Positions 15,592-25,024 are shown, counted from the first letter of the stretch. The stretch: DNA of 35,607 bases from an uncultured Bacilli bacterium (GCA_947591575.1 CANQDI010000005.1:1-35607), one strand, 5' to 3'. Notes: generated from the letters alone by a model not told the origin. Numbers and translations are program-made.

Positions 15592-17739
15592 TTATCTAGG
15601 TAAAAGGCTTAAAGAAACCTTCTTTTTTTCGACAGCAATATCATCGACATAGCAAGTTACAATATCTCCTACCTTGAAACGTTCACTAGGATGCCGTAAA
15701 TATTCATTTGATAGTTTCGAAATATGAGCAAGTCCATCATTTTTCAATCCAATATCAATAAAAATACCAAAATCCACAACATTTCGAACGGTTCCTTGCA
15801 AAGCATCTCCTATTTTTAAGTCCTCTATTTTTAAAATATCACTTTTTAAAATAGGTTTAGGAAGATTGTCTCGTGGATCCCTTCCAGGATGAATTAACGC
15901 TTTTAAAATATCTTCTAGCGTAAAAGCATCTAAATCACATATTTTCTTAGCCTGATCTTGATCAAGGGATTCTATTTTAGAAACCATTGATTCTGTTCCT
16001 ATTTCCTTGGTTGATGCCTGTAACAAATTCATTAATTTTTCGACTTTTGGATAACTTTCAGGGTGAATCTCTGTTTTATCCAGTGGATTTTCGCCATCGA
16101 GTATTCTTAAAAATCCAATAGATTGCTCATAGATTTTTTCAGTCATTCCTTTTACTTGTAACAATTCTTCTCGGCTTTTAAAACTTCCTTTTTTATCTCG
16201 CACTGCTAATAATTCCTGAATCACTTTTTTGGTAAGTCCTGAAACATAAGATAAAAGTGAGAAAGATGCTGTATTGACGTTCACTCCTACTTGATTGACC
16301 ACTTTTGTGACAACAAATTGTAATGATTCATCTAACTTTTTAGAAGAAACATCATGCTGATACAATCCAACTCCAATACTTTTGGGTTCTATTTTTACAA
16401 GTTCAGACAAGGCATCTTGTAGTCTTCTTCCAATACTAATTGCACTTCTTTTTTCAACAGTTAATTCTGGAAATTCTTTGATAGCCAAAGGACTTGCTGA
16501 ATAAACAGAGGCACCGGCTTCATTGACAGTAATATATTCAACAGGACTTTTTGCTTCTTTGATGGTTTCAGCGATAAACTTTTCACTTTCCCGAGAAGCA
16601 GTTCCATTTCCAATCGCAATGATTTCAATTCCATAGCGATCAATTAATTCGAGAACTTTCTTTTTGGAAGATTCAATCTCTACATGTGGTTCTGTTGGAT
16701 AAATAACCGCAATATCTAAAACTTTTCCAGTTGGATCCAATACAGCTAATTTACAACCTGTTCTAAAAGCTGGATCTAATCCTAGAACGACTTTTCCTTT
16801 AATAGGAGGAGTTAGGAGGAGGTGTTCTAAGTTCGATGCAAAATTTGCGATAGAAACTTCTTCTACTTTTTCTTTTAATTCACTTCTCACTTCTCTCTCT
16901 ACACTAGGTAAAATGAATCGTTTTAAACTATCTTCCATTGCTTCTATTACAAAAGGAGTTACAAAAGAAGATGGATTTTTGATGACTTTCTTTTCTAGAT
17001 AATTCTTTACTTTTTCTTTATCAATTACAATAGAAATAGATAAAATACCTTCTTTTTCTCCACGATTCATGGCAAGGACTCTGTGAGGTTTAATCGTTTT
17101 GATTGCTTCTTGATAGTCATAATACATCTCATATGTTTTATTTGGATCATTTCCATTTTTTTTGATTTTAGAAGTAATAAGACCTTCTTGATTATAAAAT
17201 TTACGAATCCATTTTCGGTAACCTGCATGATCACTAATCCATTCTGCAATAATATAGGAAGCACCTTGCAAGGCATCCTTTGGTGTTTTTATCTTTTCAT
17301 TTATGAATTTGGTAGCCATTTGTTCAAGACTACCTTCTGTTTTAAAAGACATGATCATTTTGGCAAGAGGCTCCAAACCATTTTGAAGTGCTTCTGTTGC
17401 TTTTGTTTTTTTCTTTTCTTTATATGGACGATAAATATCTTCTACTTCTACTAATTTTTGAGTTGTAAGAATTGCTTGTTTTAATTCTTCTGTTAACATT
17501 CCCTTTTCTTCAATAAGACGAATAACTGTCTCTTGTCGTTCTAATAAATTTTTTTGATACGTATATATTTCTTCTATTTTTCGAAGGATATCCTCTGTCA
17601 AGGCACCTGTTCTTTCTTTTCGATACCTTGCAATAAAAGGAATTGTATTTCCTTCTTCTAAAAGTTCTAATACAATTCCTACTTGCTTTTTGGTAATTTT
17701 TAAGTGATTGGACACTTTTTCTATTAATGCTTCATTCAT
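15592..17739 (-). CDS. tex: Tex-family RNA-binding transcription accessory protein
   Basis: A 715-residue protein with the complete Tex order: an N-terminal helical domain with NTIPFIARYRKERTGAL (about 31-47), a YqgF/RNase H-like domain beginning VVLGLDPAFRTGCKLAVLDP (about 317-336), helix-hairpin-helix repeats (LLSYVSGLTKK, ELLQVKGMTEK) and a C-terminal S1 domain (GTVRNVVDFGIFIDIG to KKKVSLSLL). Tex binds nucleic acid and affects transcription and virulence-type gene expression in several bacteria; its exact role is not settled. AAAGGA precedes the ATG. It is the last gene of murE-fic-tex, 20 bases after fic. Confidence 0.95.
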   Translation of the reverse strand: MNEALIEKVSNHLKITKKQVGIVLELLEEGNTIPFIARYRKERTGALTEDILRKIEEIYTYQKNLLERQETVIRLIEEKGMLTEELKQAILTTQKLVEVEDIYRPYKEKKKTKATEALQNGLEPLAKMIMSFKTEGSLEQMATKFINEKIKTPKDALQGASYIIAEWISDHAGYRKWIRKFYNQEGLITSKIKKNGNDPNKTYEMYYDYQEAIKTIKPHRVLAMNRGEKEGILSISIVIDKEKVKNYLEKKVIKNPSSFVTPFVIEAMEDSLKRFILPSVEREVRSELKEKVEEVSIANFASNLEHLLLTPPIKGKVVLGLDPAFRTGCKLAVLDPTGKVLDIAVIYPTEPHVEIESSKKKVLELIDRYGIEIIAIGNGTASRESEKFIAETIKEAKSPVEYITVNEAGASVYSASPLAIKEFPELTVEKRSAISIGRRLQDALSELVKIEPKSIGVGLYQHDVSSKKLDESLQFVVTKVVNQVGVNVNTASFSLLSYVSGLTKKVIQELLAVRDKKGSFKSREELLQVKGMTEKIYEQSIGFLRILDGENPLDKTEIHPESYPKVEKLMNLLQASTKEIGTESMVSKIESLDQDQAKKICDLDAFTLEDILKALIHPGRDPRDNLPKPILKSDILKIEDLKIGDALQGTVRNVVDFGIFIDIGLKNDGLAHISKLSNEYLRHPSERFKVGDIVTCYVDDIAVEKKKVSLSLLPR

Positions 17740-17759
17740 TTTGAAATCCTTTCTTGTTT

Positions 17760-18422
17760 TTAGTGCTTTCTATGAGAAGATAGAGAAAAATCTTTTCTTC
17801 TTTCAAAAATCATGGCTTCTTTATAAGATTGTTCTTCAAAAAGATTTTTCATATCTTCTATCCGATTTTCTGCAATGTTATTTAAATATCTTTGATACAT
17901 ATTTCCTGTCATATAAATAGGTGCATACCCTTCTTTTAAAAGATGTGCATTGACAAAAAGAAAAGCAGTGCGGCGATTACCATCTTCAAAAGGGTGAATT
18001 CGAATCATTCCAAGAAAAAATCTTGCTTCTCTTTCAAAAGGGGAAAGTTTTTCCCATGTATGATGATAGTCTTCTACTAATTTTTCCATTTTATTGGGTA
18101 TTTCATGTGCTTCTGAAATAGGTGTTTTTGTTTCTTCTAATATATTTCCAATTTTTCGGTATCCCCTTGAAATATAGGGATTTTCTTCATTTACTTGATT
18201 TCCAACTTGAATTATTTTAGATGTGGTAAGCGGAGTTCCTTTCATATCTTCTATCAATTTCCAAGCTTTTCGAATATCTTCAGATCTATCAAAAACTTCT
18301 TGTACTACCAAATCAGGTGCTTCTAAAGAATATGGTGGATTTGAAAGGAAAGAAATAAAACGTTCTAGATAAACTTGCCATTCTTGGGAAGTAATATTTA
18401 AAAATGGTTTTGGTATATTCAT
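17760..18422 (-). CDS. Fic/Doc-family protein with Doc-like active-site motif
   Basis: The 220-residue protein has the Fic core with HPFEDGNRRTA at 143-153. Classical Fic AMPylases read HPFxxGNGRxxR; the second glycine is replaced by arginine and the trailing R by F, giving a Doc-like form (Doc has H-x-F-x-D-A-N-K-R-T-A and phosphorylates EF-Tu). The nucleotide preference is therefore uncertain. A flap region precedes it (SRGYRKIGNILEET, 85-98). No antitoxin-type gene is adjacent. The ATG overlaps the murE stop (ATGA), and the gene lies between murE and tex, so it is translationally coupled and part of a housekeeping operon rather than a toxin-antitoxin pair. Confidence 0.85.
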   Translation of the reverse strand: MNIPKPFLNITSQEWQVYLERFISFLSNPPYSLEAPDLVVQEVFDRSEDIRKAWKLIEDMKGTPLTTSKIIQVGNQVNEENPYISRGYRKIGNILEETKTPISEAHEIPNKMEKLVEDYHHTWEKLSPFEREARFFLGMIRIHPFEDGNRRTAFLFVNAHLLKEGYAPIYMTGNMYQRYLNNIAENRIEDMKNLFEEQSYKEAMIFERRKDFSLSSHRKH

Positions 18423-19846
18423 ATTGATTTTCCTTCTTTTATAAAATAGTTTTGAACAACGTCATAATCACAATAAGGTAAATACTGATCTTTTACTGCC
18501 ATATAGGTATCGCGTCCTTTTCCAGCAATAAAGACAATATCATTTTTCTGAGCCATATCAAGTGCTTTTCGAATGGCCTTTTCCCGATCAATGATACGAA
18601 TATAGTGATCATCTTTCCTCTTTCCTATTAAATCATCGATAATATCATCTACATTTTCATTTCGTGGATCGTCCATCGTAAAAATAACAAAATCAGATTG
18701 GTCTAATACAATTTCTCCCATTAAAGGCCTTTTTCCTTTTTCTCTACCTCCTGCACTTCCTGTAATGGTAATAATTCTGCCTTCTTTTATTTTATTAAGA
18801 TAAGATAAAATCTTGAAAAGAGCATCTGGAGTATGTGCATAATCTAATACAATCATATAGTTTTGTCCAAATTGTAGTTTTTCCATACGACCTTCTATTG
18901 TATTGATTTCTTTCAATCTTATTAAAATTTCTTCGATAGAAAGACCTTTTGTTATGCCTACTAAAATAGAAGCAGCTATATTCAGAGCACTAAAGTCTCC
19001 TAAGAGGGAACTTTCCAAATGATATTTTTTTCCTTGATATTGAAAATCGATTTTCAATCCTTCTTTTGTTTCAAAGGTGTCTGTGATCATCAATGTATCA
19101 TTTTCTTTGTATCCATATGTTAGAACTTGACAGTTACAACAATCTTTTACTCTTTCAAAATAGGTATCACTACTATTTAAAATAGCAGTTCCTTCCTTCT
19201 TTACTTGACGAAATAATTGACATTTGCAGTCAATATAATTTTCAAGCGTTTTATGAACATTTAAATGATCTTGAGTAATACAAGTAAGGACAGCAATATC
19301 ATATTGAATAAGATCAAGACGATGACGAAAAAAAGCTTCACTAGATGCTTCCATTACAAGGGTATCACACCCAGCTTTCACAAAACGGTCCATATATAAG
19401 TAAAGTCGATCTGCATCAGGTGTTGTATTTCGAATGTTTTCGCGAAAGGCTTTACATTTTAATCCATTCGTACCAAGATAGGCACAGGATTCCCCTAATA
19501 ACTGTTCAACTATCTCTGCAACAGAGGTTTTTCCATTCGTACCAGTTACCCCAATTAATGTCATCTTTTTATCTGGAAAATCGTAAAAACGCCTGGCTAA
19601 ACTTTTAAGTTCTTCATTGGTATCTTTTACTTGAATAATAGGAACATTCTTATGATAAACAGGGCGACTCACAACTATCGCACTCGCTCCTTGTTCAATT
19701 GCTTCATCAATAAAATCATGACGATCTGCGGTAACACCTTTTGTACATACAAAAATATCACCTTCTGTTACTTCTTTTGAATGAATCTTAATCGCTTTAA
19801 TTTCCCGATCATCTGAAATTGGATAAAGTTCACTTAATTTTTTCAT
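18419..19846 (-). CDS. murE: UDP-N-acetylmuramoyl-tripeptide synthetase (MurE)
   Basis: Adds the third amino acid of the peptidoglycan stem peptide. The 475-residue protein shows the ATP-binding GTNGKTS (102-108), TTPD (141-144), the carbamylated-lysine site CKCQLF (K208), EGRME (318-322), LDYAHTPDAL (334-343), and the amino-acid-selecting motif DDPRNE (392-397). Meso-diaminopimelate enzymes usually have DNPR; DDPR occurs also in enzymes that use lysine, so the third residue is not certain. ATG 19846 is preferred because AGGTGA lies about six bases upstream; a GTG at 19855 is in frame. First gene of murE-fic-tex. Confidence 0.93.
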   Translation of the reverse strand: MKKLSELYPISDDREIKAIKIHSKEVTEGDIFVCTKGVTADRHDFIDEAIEQGASAIVVSRPVYHKNVPIIQVKDTNEELKSLARRFYDFPDKKMTLIGVTGTNGKTSVAEIVEQLLGESCAYLGTNGLKCKAFRENIRNTTPDADRLYLYMDRFVKAGCDTLVMEASSEAFFRHRLDLIQYDIAVLTCITQDHLNVHKTLENYIDCKCQLFRQVKKEGTAILNSSDTYFERVKDCCNCQVLTYGYKENDTLMITDTFETKEGLKIDFQYQGKKYHLESSLLGDFSALNIAASILVGITKGLSIEEILIRLKEINTIEGRMEKLQFGQNYMIVLDYAHTPDALFKILSYLNKIKEGRIITITGSAGGREKGKRPLMGEIVLDQSDFVIFTMDDPRNENVDDIIDDLIGKRKDDHYIRIIDREKAIRKALDMAQKNDIVFIAGKGRDTYMAVKDQYLPYCDYDVVQNYFIKEGKSI

Positions 19847-19859
19847 ACATCTCACCTAC

Positions 19860-19875
19860 TTTAGTGTATACTAAA
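19860..19875. promoter_or_regulatory. Inverted repeat in the murE leader
   Basis: TTTAGT-GTAT-ACTAAA lies between the promoter and the murE ribosome binding site. It could be an operator or a small RNA hairpin; no regulator is known here. Confidence 0.3.
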
Positions 19876-19902
19876 TCTTGCCACTTGTGATTTTCTACTC
19901 AT

Positions 19903-19931
19903 ATTATACAACAATTTTCTATCAATGAAAA
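19903..19931 (-). promoter_or_regulatory. Promoter of murE-fic-tex
   Basis: TTTTCA, 17 bases, TATAAT on the minus strand, 57 bases before ATG 19846. The -10 is perfect, the -35 weak. Confidence 0.5.
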
Positions 19932-19966
19932 TCTGGGATGTCAGAAAATGTCAAGTATTCTATTAC

Positions 19967-19994
19967 AAAAAAAAGAAGAAATTCTCTTCTTTTT
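19967..19994 (-). terminator. Intrinsic terminator of ileS
   Basis: AAAAAGAAGA (minus strand, 19985-19994) pairs with TCTTCTTTTT (19970-19979) over ten bases with a five-base loop and a long T tract. It begins at the ileS stop codon. Confidence 0.85.
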
Positions 19995-22900
19995 ATACCT
20001 TTTCAATTTCAATACTAACCTTTAAATCATTTAAGAAAAATTCTTCATTATATTCATTTGTTTTCACTACTTTATCTGCTAAAGTTTCTCCTTGAATATA
20101 ATCTTGAAATGTATTCATCATCTTACTGATCATTGCTTCACCATAATAAGTAATGTTAATATGATCTGTAATGACTAAATCTTTTTCTTTACGAAGACTT
20201 TGCACTTTTCTTACGAATTCTCTTGCATATCCTTCTAATAATAAGTCTTCTGTTATATTTGTATCTAATACTACCGTTGTATTTTGATTTCCTTGAGCAA
20301 AATAACCTTCTTTCACTTCAAGTGTAGGAATAATCATGTCTTCTGTGACGGTCAATGTTTTTCCATCTAGTACCATTTGATAGGTTCCCTTTTTCATTTG
20401 TTCTAGTTCTTGCATACCACAACTAGATAATGCCTCTTGGAATGCTTTGATTTGATTTCCTAATGTTTTTCCAACAACCCGAAAGTTTGGTTTTATTCGA
20501 TAATTTAGATAAGTACTCATATCTTCCTTATATAAAATTTCTTTGACATTTAACTCCTCTAGAATTAATCCCTCGAATTCTTTCATGATTTTTTCATTTT
20601 CTTTTGGTAGGATAATTTTAGAAAGAGGTTGTCGTACTTTTATTTTGGCCTCTTCTCTTGCGAAACGTCCTAAACTACAAATATCTCTTACCAAATTCAT
20701 TTTTTCTTCTATTTCTGGTTGAAAATATTCATTTTGATACATTGGAAAGGTTTCTAGATGAACTGATTCTTTTTCTGTTAAATTACAGTATATTTCTTCA
20801 CTGATAAATGGCGTAAGTGGAGCAGTTAACTTGGTTAAAGCTAATAGAACTTCATATGTTGTCAAATAAACAGATTTCTTATCTTCTGTTAGTTCACTTG
20901 CCCAAAAACGTCTACGATTCATTCGAATATACCAGTTCGAAAAGTCATCATTTAAAAAATCCAAAATAGCATGTGTTACTTTAGTAAGATCATATGCATC
21001 ATAAGATTCTTTAACTTCTTTCATGAGTGTATGAAGACGAGATAATAACCATTTATCAATAAGATTCCTTTTTTCGTAAGGAATGTCATCATCTCGTGGA
21101 TCGATTTGATCGGCATTTGCATACATTTCAAAAAAAGAATAGGCATTTTTAAATGTTGAAATATATTTAGAATATACTTCTTTTAGTCCTTCCTCATCAA
21201 AGCGAAGAGGTGTCCATACAGGAGATGCATATGCTAAATAGAAGCGAACCGTATCAGCACCATACTTTTCCATTGTTGTAAATGGCTCAACAATATTTCC
21301 TTTTGATTTACTCATTTTTTTGCCATATTTATCTTGAATTAAGTCATTAACAAGAACACTCTTATAAGGACTTACCCCTTTTATAAAGGTAGAAATAAGA
21401 AGTAATGTATAAAACCAACCTCTTGTTTGATCAATTCCTTCACAGATAAAATCTGCTGGAAATTGTTGTTCAAAAAATTCTTTATTTTCAAAGGGATAAT
21501 GATATTGTGCAAAAGGCATAGATCCAGAGTCAAACCAACAGTCAATGACTTCAGAAACACGGGTCATTTCTTTTCCACACTCTGGACATTTTAAATGAAT
21601 ATCATCAACATAAGGGCGATGTAAGTCAACGGTTTTAACATCAACATTACAAGTTGCTTTTTCTTTTAGTTCTTCCCTACTGCCAATCATTTCCTCATGT
21701 CCACAAGAACATTTCCATAATGGAAGAGGGGTTCCCCAATAACGATTTCTTGAAATGGCCCAATCATTCATATTTTCAAGCCAATTACCAAACCGTTTTT
21801 CCCCAACATAAGATGGATACCAATTTACTTTTCGATTATTTTCAATAACTTTGTCTTTCATTTTGGTAACAGCAAGATAGTAACTTGGTTTAGCATAGTA
21901 TAGAAGAGGTGTATCACATCTCCAACAATGTGGATAATTATGAAGTAATTTTTCTTTTTTGAAAAGCTTTCCGTTTTTCTTTAAATAATCAATGACTTCT
22001 AAATCAACATCAAAAACATTTTTTCCCTTCCAAAGACCTTCCGTATATTTTCCTTCCTCAGAGACTGGATTTAATACAGGAAGATCATATTCCATTCCAA
22101 CATTATAATCATCTTGACCAAATGCAGGAGCAATATGTACGATTCCTGTACCATCTTCCATCGTAACATAATCAGCAAGTGTTACAAAGAAAGCTTTTTT
22201 CGAAACTGTAAGACTAGGAATCAGCTGTTCATATTCCATATACTCTAAATCTTTTCCAAGGTATGTTTTTAAAATTTGATATTCTTCTCCTAAAACCTTG
22301 GAAGCAAGCGCTTTTCCTAAAATAAATTTATTTCCTTTACTTTCTGCTAAAATATATTCTTCATTGGGATTGACACATAAAGCAACATTACTAATTAATG
22401 TCCAAGGAGTAGTTGTCCAAACAAGAAAGTAAACATCTTCTCCCTTCTTTTTCATAGGAACAATGACAGTATTTGCAGTAATTTCTTTATATCCTTGAGC
22501 AACTTCATGAGAAGCAAGACCTGTTCCACATCTTGTACAGTATGGAAGAATTTTATGTCCTAAGTAAAAATATCCTTCTTCATAGAACTTTTTTAAAATC
22601 CACCATTCTGTTTCAATATAATTATTATTATAGGTAACATATGGATGCTCTAAATCAATAAATTGTCCCATTTCTTTCGTAAGCCGAGAAAACGATTCCT
22701 CATTCTCCCAAACACTTTCTTTACATTTTTTATTAAATGGTTCGATTCCATAATCTTCAATATCTTTTTTATTATGAAAACCTAGTGTTTTCTCTACTTG
22801 TAACTCTACTGGAAGGCCATGTGTATCCCATCCAACCTTACGATAAACTTGCTTGCCATTCATTGTCTGATATTTGCAAAAAGTATCCTTTAAAAACTTT

Positions 22901-23085
22901 GCCATCATATGATGAATACCAGGATGCCCATTCGCAGTTGCAGGTCCATCATAAAAAACAAATGTAGGATTTCCTTCCCTTGTTTGAATAGAACGTTTTA
23001 AAATATCTATATCATCCCAATATTTTAAAATATGCCTTTCTACTTCATGTATTTTCTCTTTTTCTAATGCTTTGAATTTTGTCAT
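19993..23085 (-). CDS. ileS: Isoleucyl-tRNA synthetase (class I, long form)
   Basis: Charges tRNA-Ile. The start ATG 23085 follows GGAG at seven bases (the frame is open seven codons further). The 1030-residue protein has the HIGH-type motif HPGIHH (54-59), the editing domain including TTTPWTLISN (224-233) and GTGIVHIAP (312-320), the WCWFDSG-like CWFDSG (516-521), KMSKS (590-594), and an anticodon-binding C-terminus. The HPGIHH form and the long C-terminal extension without the usual zinc ribbon point to the IleS2-like group, which is often less sensitive to mupirocin; that is family knowledge, not shown here. A T-box precedes it. Confidence 0.95.
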   Translation of the reverse strand: MTKFKALEKEKIHEVERHILKYWDDIDILKRSIQTREGNPTFVFYDGPATANGHPGIHHMMAKFLKDTFCKYQTMNGKQVYRKVGWDTHGLPVELQVEKTLGFHNKKDIEDYGIEPFNKKCKESVWENEESFSRLTKEMGQFIDLEHPYVTYNNNYIETEWWILKKFYEEGYFYLGHKILPYCTRCGTGLASHEVAQGYKEITANTVIVPMKKKGEDVYFLVWTTTPWTLISNVALCVNPNEEYILAESKGNKFILGKALASKVLGEEYQILKTYLGKDLEYMEYEQLIPSLTVSKKAFFVTLADYVTMEDGTGIVHIAPAFGQDDYNVGMEYDLPVLNPVSEEGKYTEGLWKGKNVFDVDLEVIDYLKKNGKLFKKEKLLHNYPHCWRCDTPLLYYAKPSYYLAVTKMKDKVIENNRKVNWYPSYVGEKRFGNWLENMNDWAISRNRYWGTPLPLWKCSCGHEEMIGSREELKEKATCNVDVKTVDLHRPYVDDIHLKCPECGKEMTRVSEVIDCWFDSGSMPFAQYHYPFENKEFFEQQFPADFICEGIDQTRGWFYTLLLISTFIKGVSPYKSVLVNDLIQDKYGKKMSKSKGNIVEPFTTMEKYGADTVRFYLAYASPVWTPLRFDEEGLKEVYSKYISTFKNAYSFFEMYANADQIDPRDDDIPYEKRNLIDKWLLSRLHTLMKEVKESYDAYDLTKVTHAILDFLNDDFSNWYIRMNRRRFWASELTEDKKSVYLTTYEVLLALTKLTAPLTPFISEEIYCNLTEKESVHLETFPMYQNEYFQPEIEEKMNLVRDICSLGRFAREEAKIKVRQPLSKIILPKENEKIMKEFEGLILEELNVKEILYKEDMSTYLNYRIKPNFRVVGKTLGNQIKAFQEALSSCGMQELEQMKKGTYQMVLDGKTLTVTEDMIIPTLEVKEGYFAQGNQNTTVVLDTNITEDLLLEGYAREFVRKVQSLRKEKDLVITDHINITYYGEAMISKMMNTFQDYIQGETLADKVVKTNEYNEEFFLNDLKVSIEIEKV

Positions 23086-23104
23086 TTTAATTCTCCTTCT
23101 CAAC

Positions 23105-23320
23105 AAAAAAATCTATGCTTGAAGGACGAAGTATTTTCGTGGTACCACCTTCATTCATAGATTTTCTATCTCATTTCCTTTAACGAGGGATCCCGGCTTT
23201 ATCTTATCCATAAAGCACACTTGAAAGTGATCTAAAATATCTTTATTTTCCCTTTTCCACCAGCCAAGGGATCTCTATCTAATAAATGATATTTTCGTCT
23301 TTCGCACTTGTTTTAAACTA
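23105..23320 (-). promoter_or_regulatory. T-box riboswitch of ileS
   Basis: The conserved T-box sequence AAGGTGGTACCACG lies at 23138-23151 (minus strand) with its TGG/ACC antiterminator core. A terminator stem forms from AAAATCTATG and CATAGATTTTTTT at its end. Upstream, stem I covers about 23215-23310 with an AGAGATCCC/GGGATC-type pairing, and AUC at 23229-23231 followed by A is the likely isoleucine specifier codon. Uncharged tRNA-Ile would stabilise the antiterminator and allow ileS transcription. Confidence 0.9.
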
Positions 23321-23325
23321 GCCTT

Positions 23326-23354
23326 ATTTTAACATAGCCATTTTTGCTTGACAA
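23326..23354 (-). promoter_or_regulatory. SigA promoter of the T-box/ileS transcript
   Basis: TTGTCA (23349-23354), 17 bases, TAAAAT (23326-23331) on the minus strand, giving a start near 23319. Its -35 overlaps that of the divergent promoter. Confidence 0.75.
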
Positions 23355-23378
23355 GTCCCTATTTTTTGGAAATATAAT
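23348..23378 (+). promoter_or_regulatory. Divergent promoter of the 23423 gene
   Basis: TTGACA (23348-23353), 19 bases, TATAAT (23373-23378). Both hexamers are perfect but the spacer is two bases too long. The -35 shares five bases with the minus-strand -35, so the two promoters may compete for polymerase. Confidence 0.55.
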
Positions 23379-23422
23379 GGATATTTTGAACTCATTTTAC
23401 ATATGTTAAATTAGGTGATCAT

Positions 23423-23785
23423 ATGAATTCTTTAAAGAATCTGGGAAAATATTTTGGAGTCTATCTCATTGTCATTTTCATTTTTTCTCTTTTCCTTAAT
23501 CTTTTCTACTATTTTAATCTAATATCAGATACATGGCTTATGATTCTTTCCTTTATAATCCCTTTATTATTCCTCTTTTTGATAAGTATTGCACTTGGAA
23601 AAAAAGCGACGAAAAGAGGATTTCTAGAGGGGTTAAAATTAGGTGGATGCGTGATTTTCTTCTATTTTCTTCTTTACGTATTAGGATTTCAAGGAGATAT
23701 TTCTTGGAAGCTTGCCCTATTCTATCTCATTTTCCTTTTAACAAGTGTATTAGGAAGTATGATCGGAATTAACAAAAAAGCCTAA
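23423..23785 (+). CDS. TIGR04086-family membrane protein
   Basis: A 120-residue integral membrane protein with four predicted helices (about 11-33, 38-58, 70-90, 94-114) and a conserved-looking GKKATKRGFLEGLKLG (59-74) between helices 2 and 3. This size and pattern match the TIGR04086 family (YrzE-like), found across Bacillota and of unknown function. AGGTGAT precedes the ATG. It is transcribed away from ileS and ends at a shared terminator. Confidence 0.8.
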   Translation: MNSLKNLGKYFGVYLIVIFIFSLFLNLFYYFNLISDTWLMILSFIIPLLFLFLISIALGKKATKRGFLEGLKLGGCVIFFYFLLYVLGFQGDISWKLALFYLIFLLTSVLGSMIGINKKA

Positions 23786-23900
23786 ACATTTTTCTAATAC
23801 AAGCTTGAATTAGGATTTTATCATAGAAAAATCTTTTATTGAGAAAAGATGGTAGATCTATTCTATTATCAGTAAAGACTTGTGCAATCTATCAACAGTA

Positions 23901-23929
23901 AAAAATCACTTTATGATGAAGTGATTTTT
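23901..23929. terminator. Bidirectional intrinsic terminator
   Basis: AAAAATCACTT (23901-23911) pairs with AAGTGATTTTT (23919-23929), eleven perfect pairs and A/T tracts on both sides. It serves the plus-strand gene ending at 23785 and the minus-strand gene ending at 23935. Confidence 0.9.
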
Positions 23930-23934
23930 ATTAT

Positions 23935-24891
23935 TTAATCTTTTATTTTAACATAATAAGAAACATCATAATTGAGTACGTTAAAAGTTTGAGCTTCAAT
24001 ACCTTCACTACCATGATTAACAATAATCCAAACATACTTCCATACACTATTGTCTGGAATATTTGTATTACTCTTATCAACACCGCCTGAAATGATTTTT
24101 GTTGGGGTCATAATAATTGTGTTAATATCATCTTCACTTATCTCTTTAGAAGATTGAGAGATGATTCTATCAATTGCACTCTCATCTATGCCAACCATTT
24201 GTAATCCCTTTTTTCCTTTTACAATTTGTACATCTCCATACCAATAATTATCATTTAAATCATTAACAGATTGATACCACCAAAACTTACCGTTTTTAAA
24301 CTCCCAATAAGTTTCTGAATCACTTAATATTCTCCAACCACCAGTTATATCCATTTGCTTACCTAAATTTCCAGTTCTTAATTCAGAATATATATTCCAA
24401 TTACTAAAAGAATTTAAATCATTAATTACACTTTCACTTGAATATGTTTCCTTCCTTTCCCCTATTCCCATTATAATGTAGGCTAGAACCATTACGGAAA
24501 GTATAATACTTATTATATTTAATATAATACTCGCTGTTTTTTTCCCTGTTTGATTCCTTGAAGTACATGCTAATACTAATCCCACTATTGATATGGGTAT
24601 AGATAAAATAAAGTTTATAAAGAAGGGACATAATAAAGAAACTATTCCTAGTATCAGCGATACTGTCAATTTATTATTTTTTTCAACAGATGATGAATTT
24701 ACTATTCTTTGTTCATTTTGAAATAAAGGCGCATTTTGATTATTATCTTGATATTGACTAGTACTATTTGGAATTGAATTATATTGTGCTTGGCTATTAT
24801 TATTCTGACCCATACCACTATTTAAACTCTGATTATTTGTTGTTGATTGGTTGCTTGAATGATTATTAAAATCACTTTGATTCTGATCCAT
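23935..24891 (-). CDS. Asn/Gln-rich membrane protein, DUF4190-like core
   Basis: The 318-residue protein begins with a long Asn/Gln/Ser-rich disordered tail (1-70), then two membrane helices (about 74-108 and 117-143) with the short R-N-Q-T-G-K-K turn between them, as in DUF4190 proteins, then a soluble beta-type domain containing WRILSDSETYWEFKNGKFWWY (a lipocalin- or immunoglobulin-like pattern, about 185-206). Function is unknown. GGAAA provides a weak ribosome binding site. The gene has its own promoter and terminator. Low-complexity tails of this kind are common in gut Bacillota. Confidence 0.7.
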   Translation of the reverse strand: MDQNQSDFNNHSSNQSTTNNQSLNSGMGQNNNSQAQYNSIPNSTSQYQDNNQNAPLFQNEQRIVNSSSVEKNNKLTVSLILGIVSLLCPFFINFILSIPISIVGLVLACTSRNQTGKKTASIILNIISIILSVMVLAYIIMGIGERKETYSSESVINDLNSFSNWNIYSELRTGNLGKQMDITGGWRILSDSETYWEFKNGKFWWYQSVNDLNDNYWYGDVQIVKGKKGLQMVGIDESAIDRIISQSSKEISEDDINTIIMTPTKIISGGVDKSNTNIPDNSVWKYVWIIVNHGSEGIEAQTFNVLNYDVSYYVKIKD

Positions 24892-24995
24892 TTTCCTTTC
24901 CCTTTCTAAATAAAATGTTCAAGCATATCAATTACTTCTACTAAAATAAATGCATAAGACATGATCATTTCATCCTTTTCTATTTATTACTTGTA

Positions 24996-25024
24996 ATAAT
25001 ATCGTATTTTGTTTAACTTTGCAA
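24996..25024 (-). promoter_or_regulatory. Promoter of the 23935-24891 gene
   Basis: TTGCAA, 17 bases, TATTAT on the minus strand, about 105 bases before ATG 24891. Good spacing, moderate sequence. Confidence 0.5.

Noticed and set aside
17760-18422. Fic protein as the toxin of a toxin-antitoxin pair
   Set aside because: No small antitoxin-like gene overlaps or flanks it; the neighbours are murE and tex.
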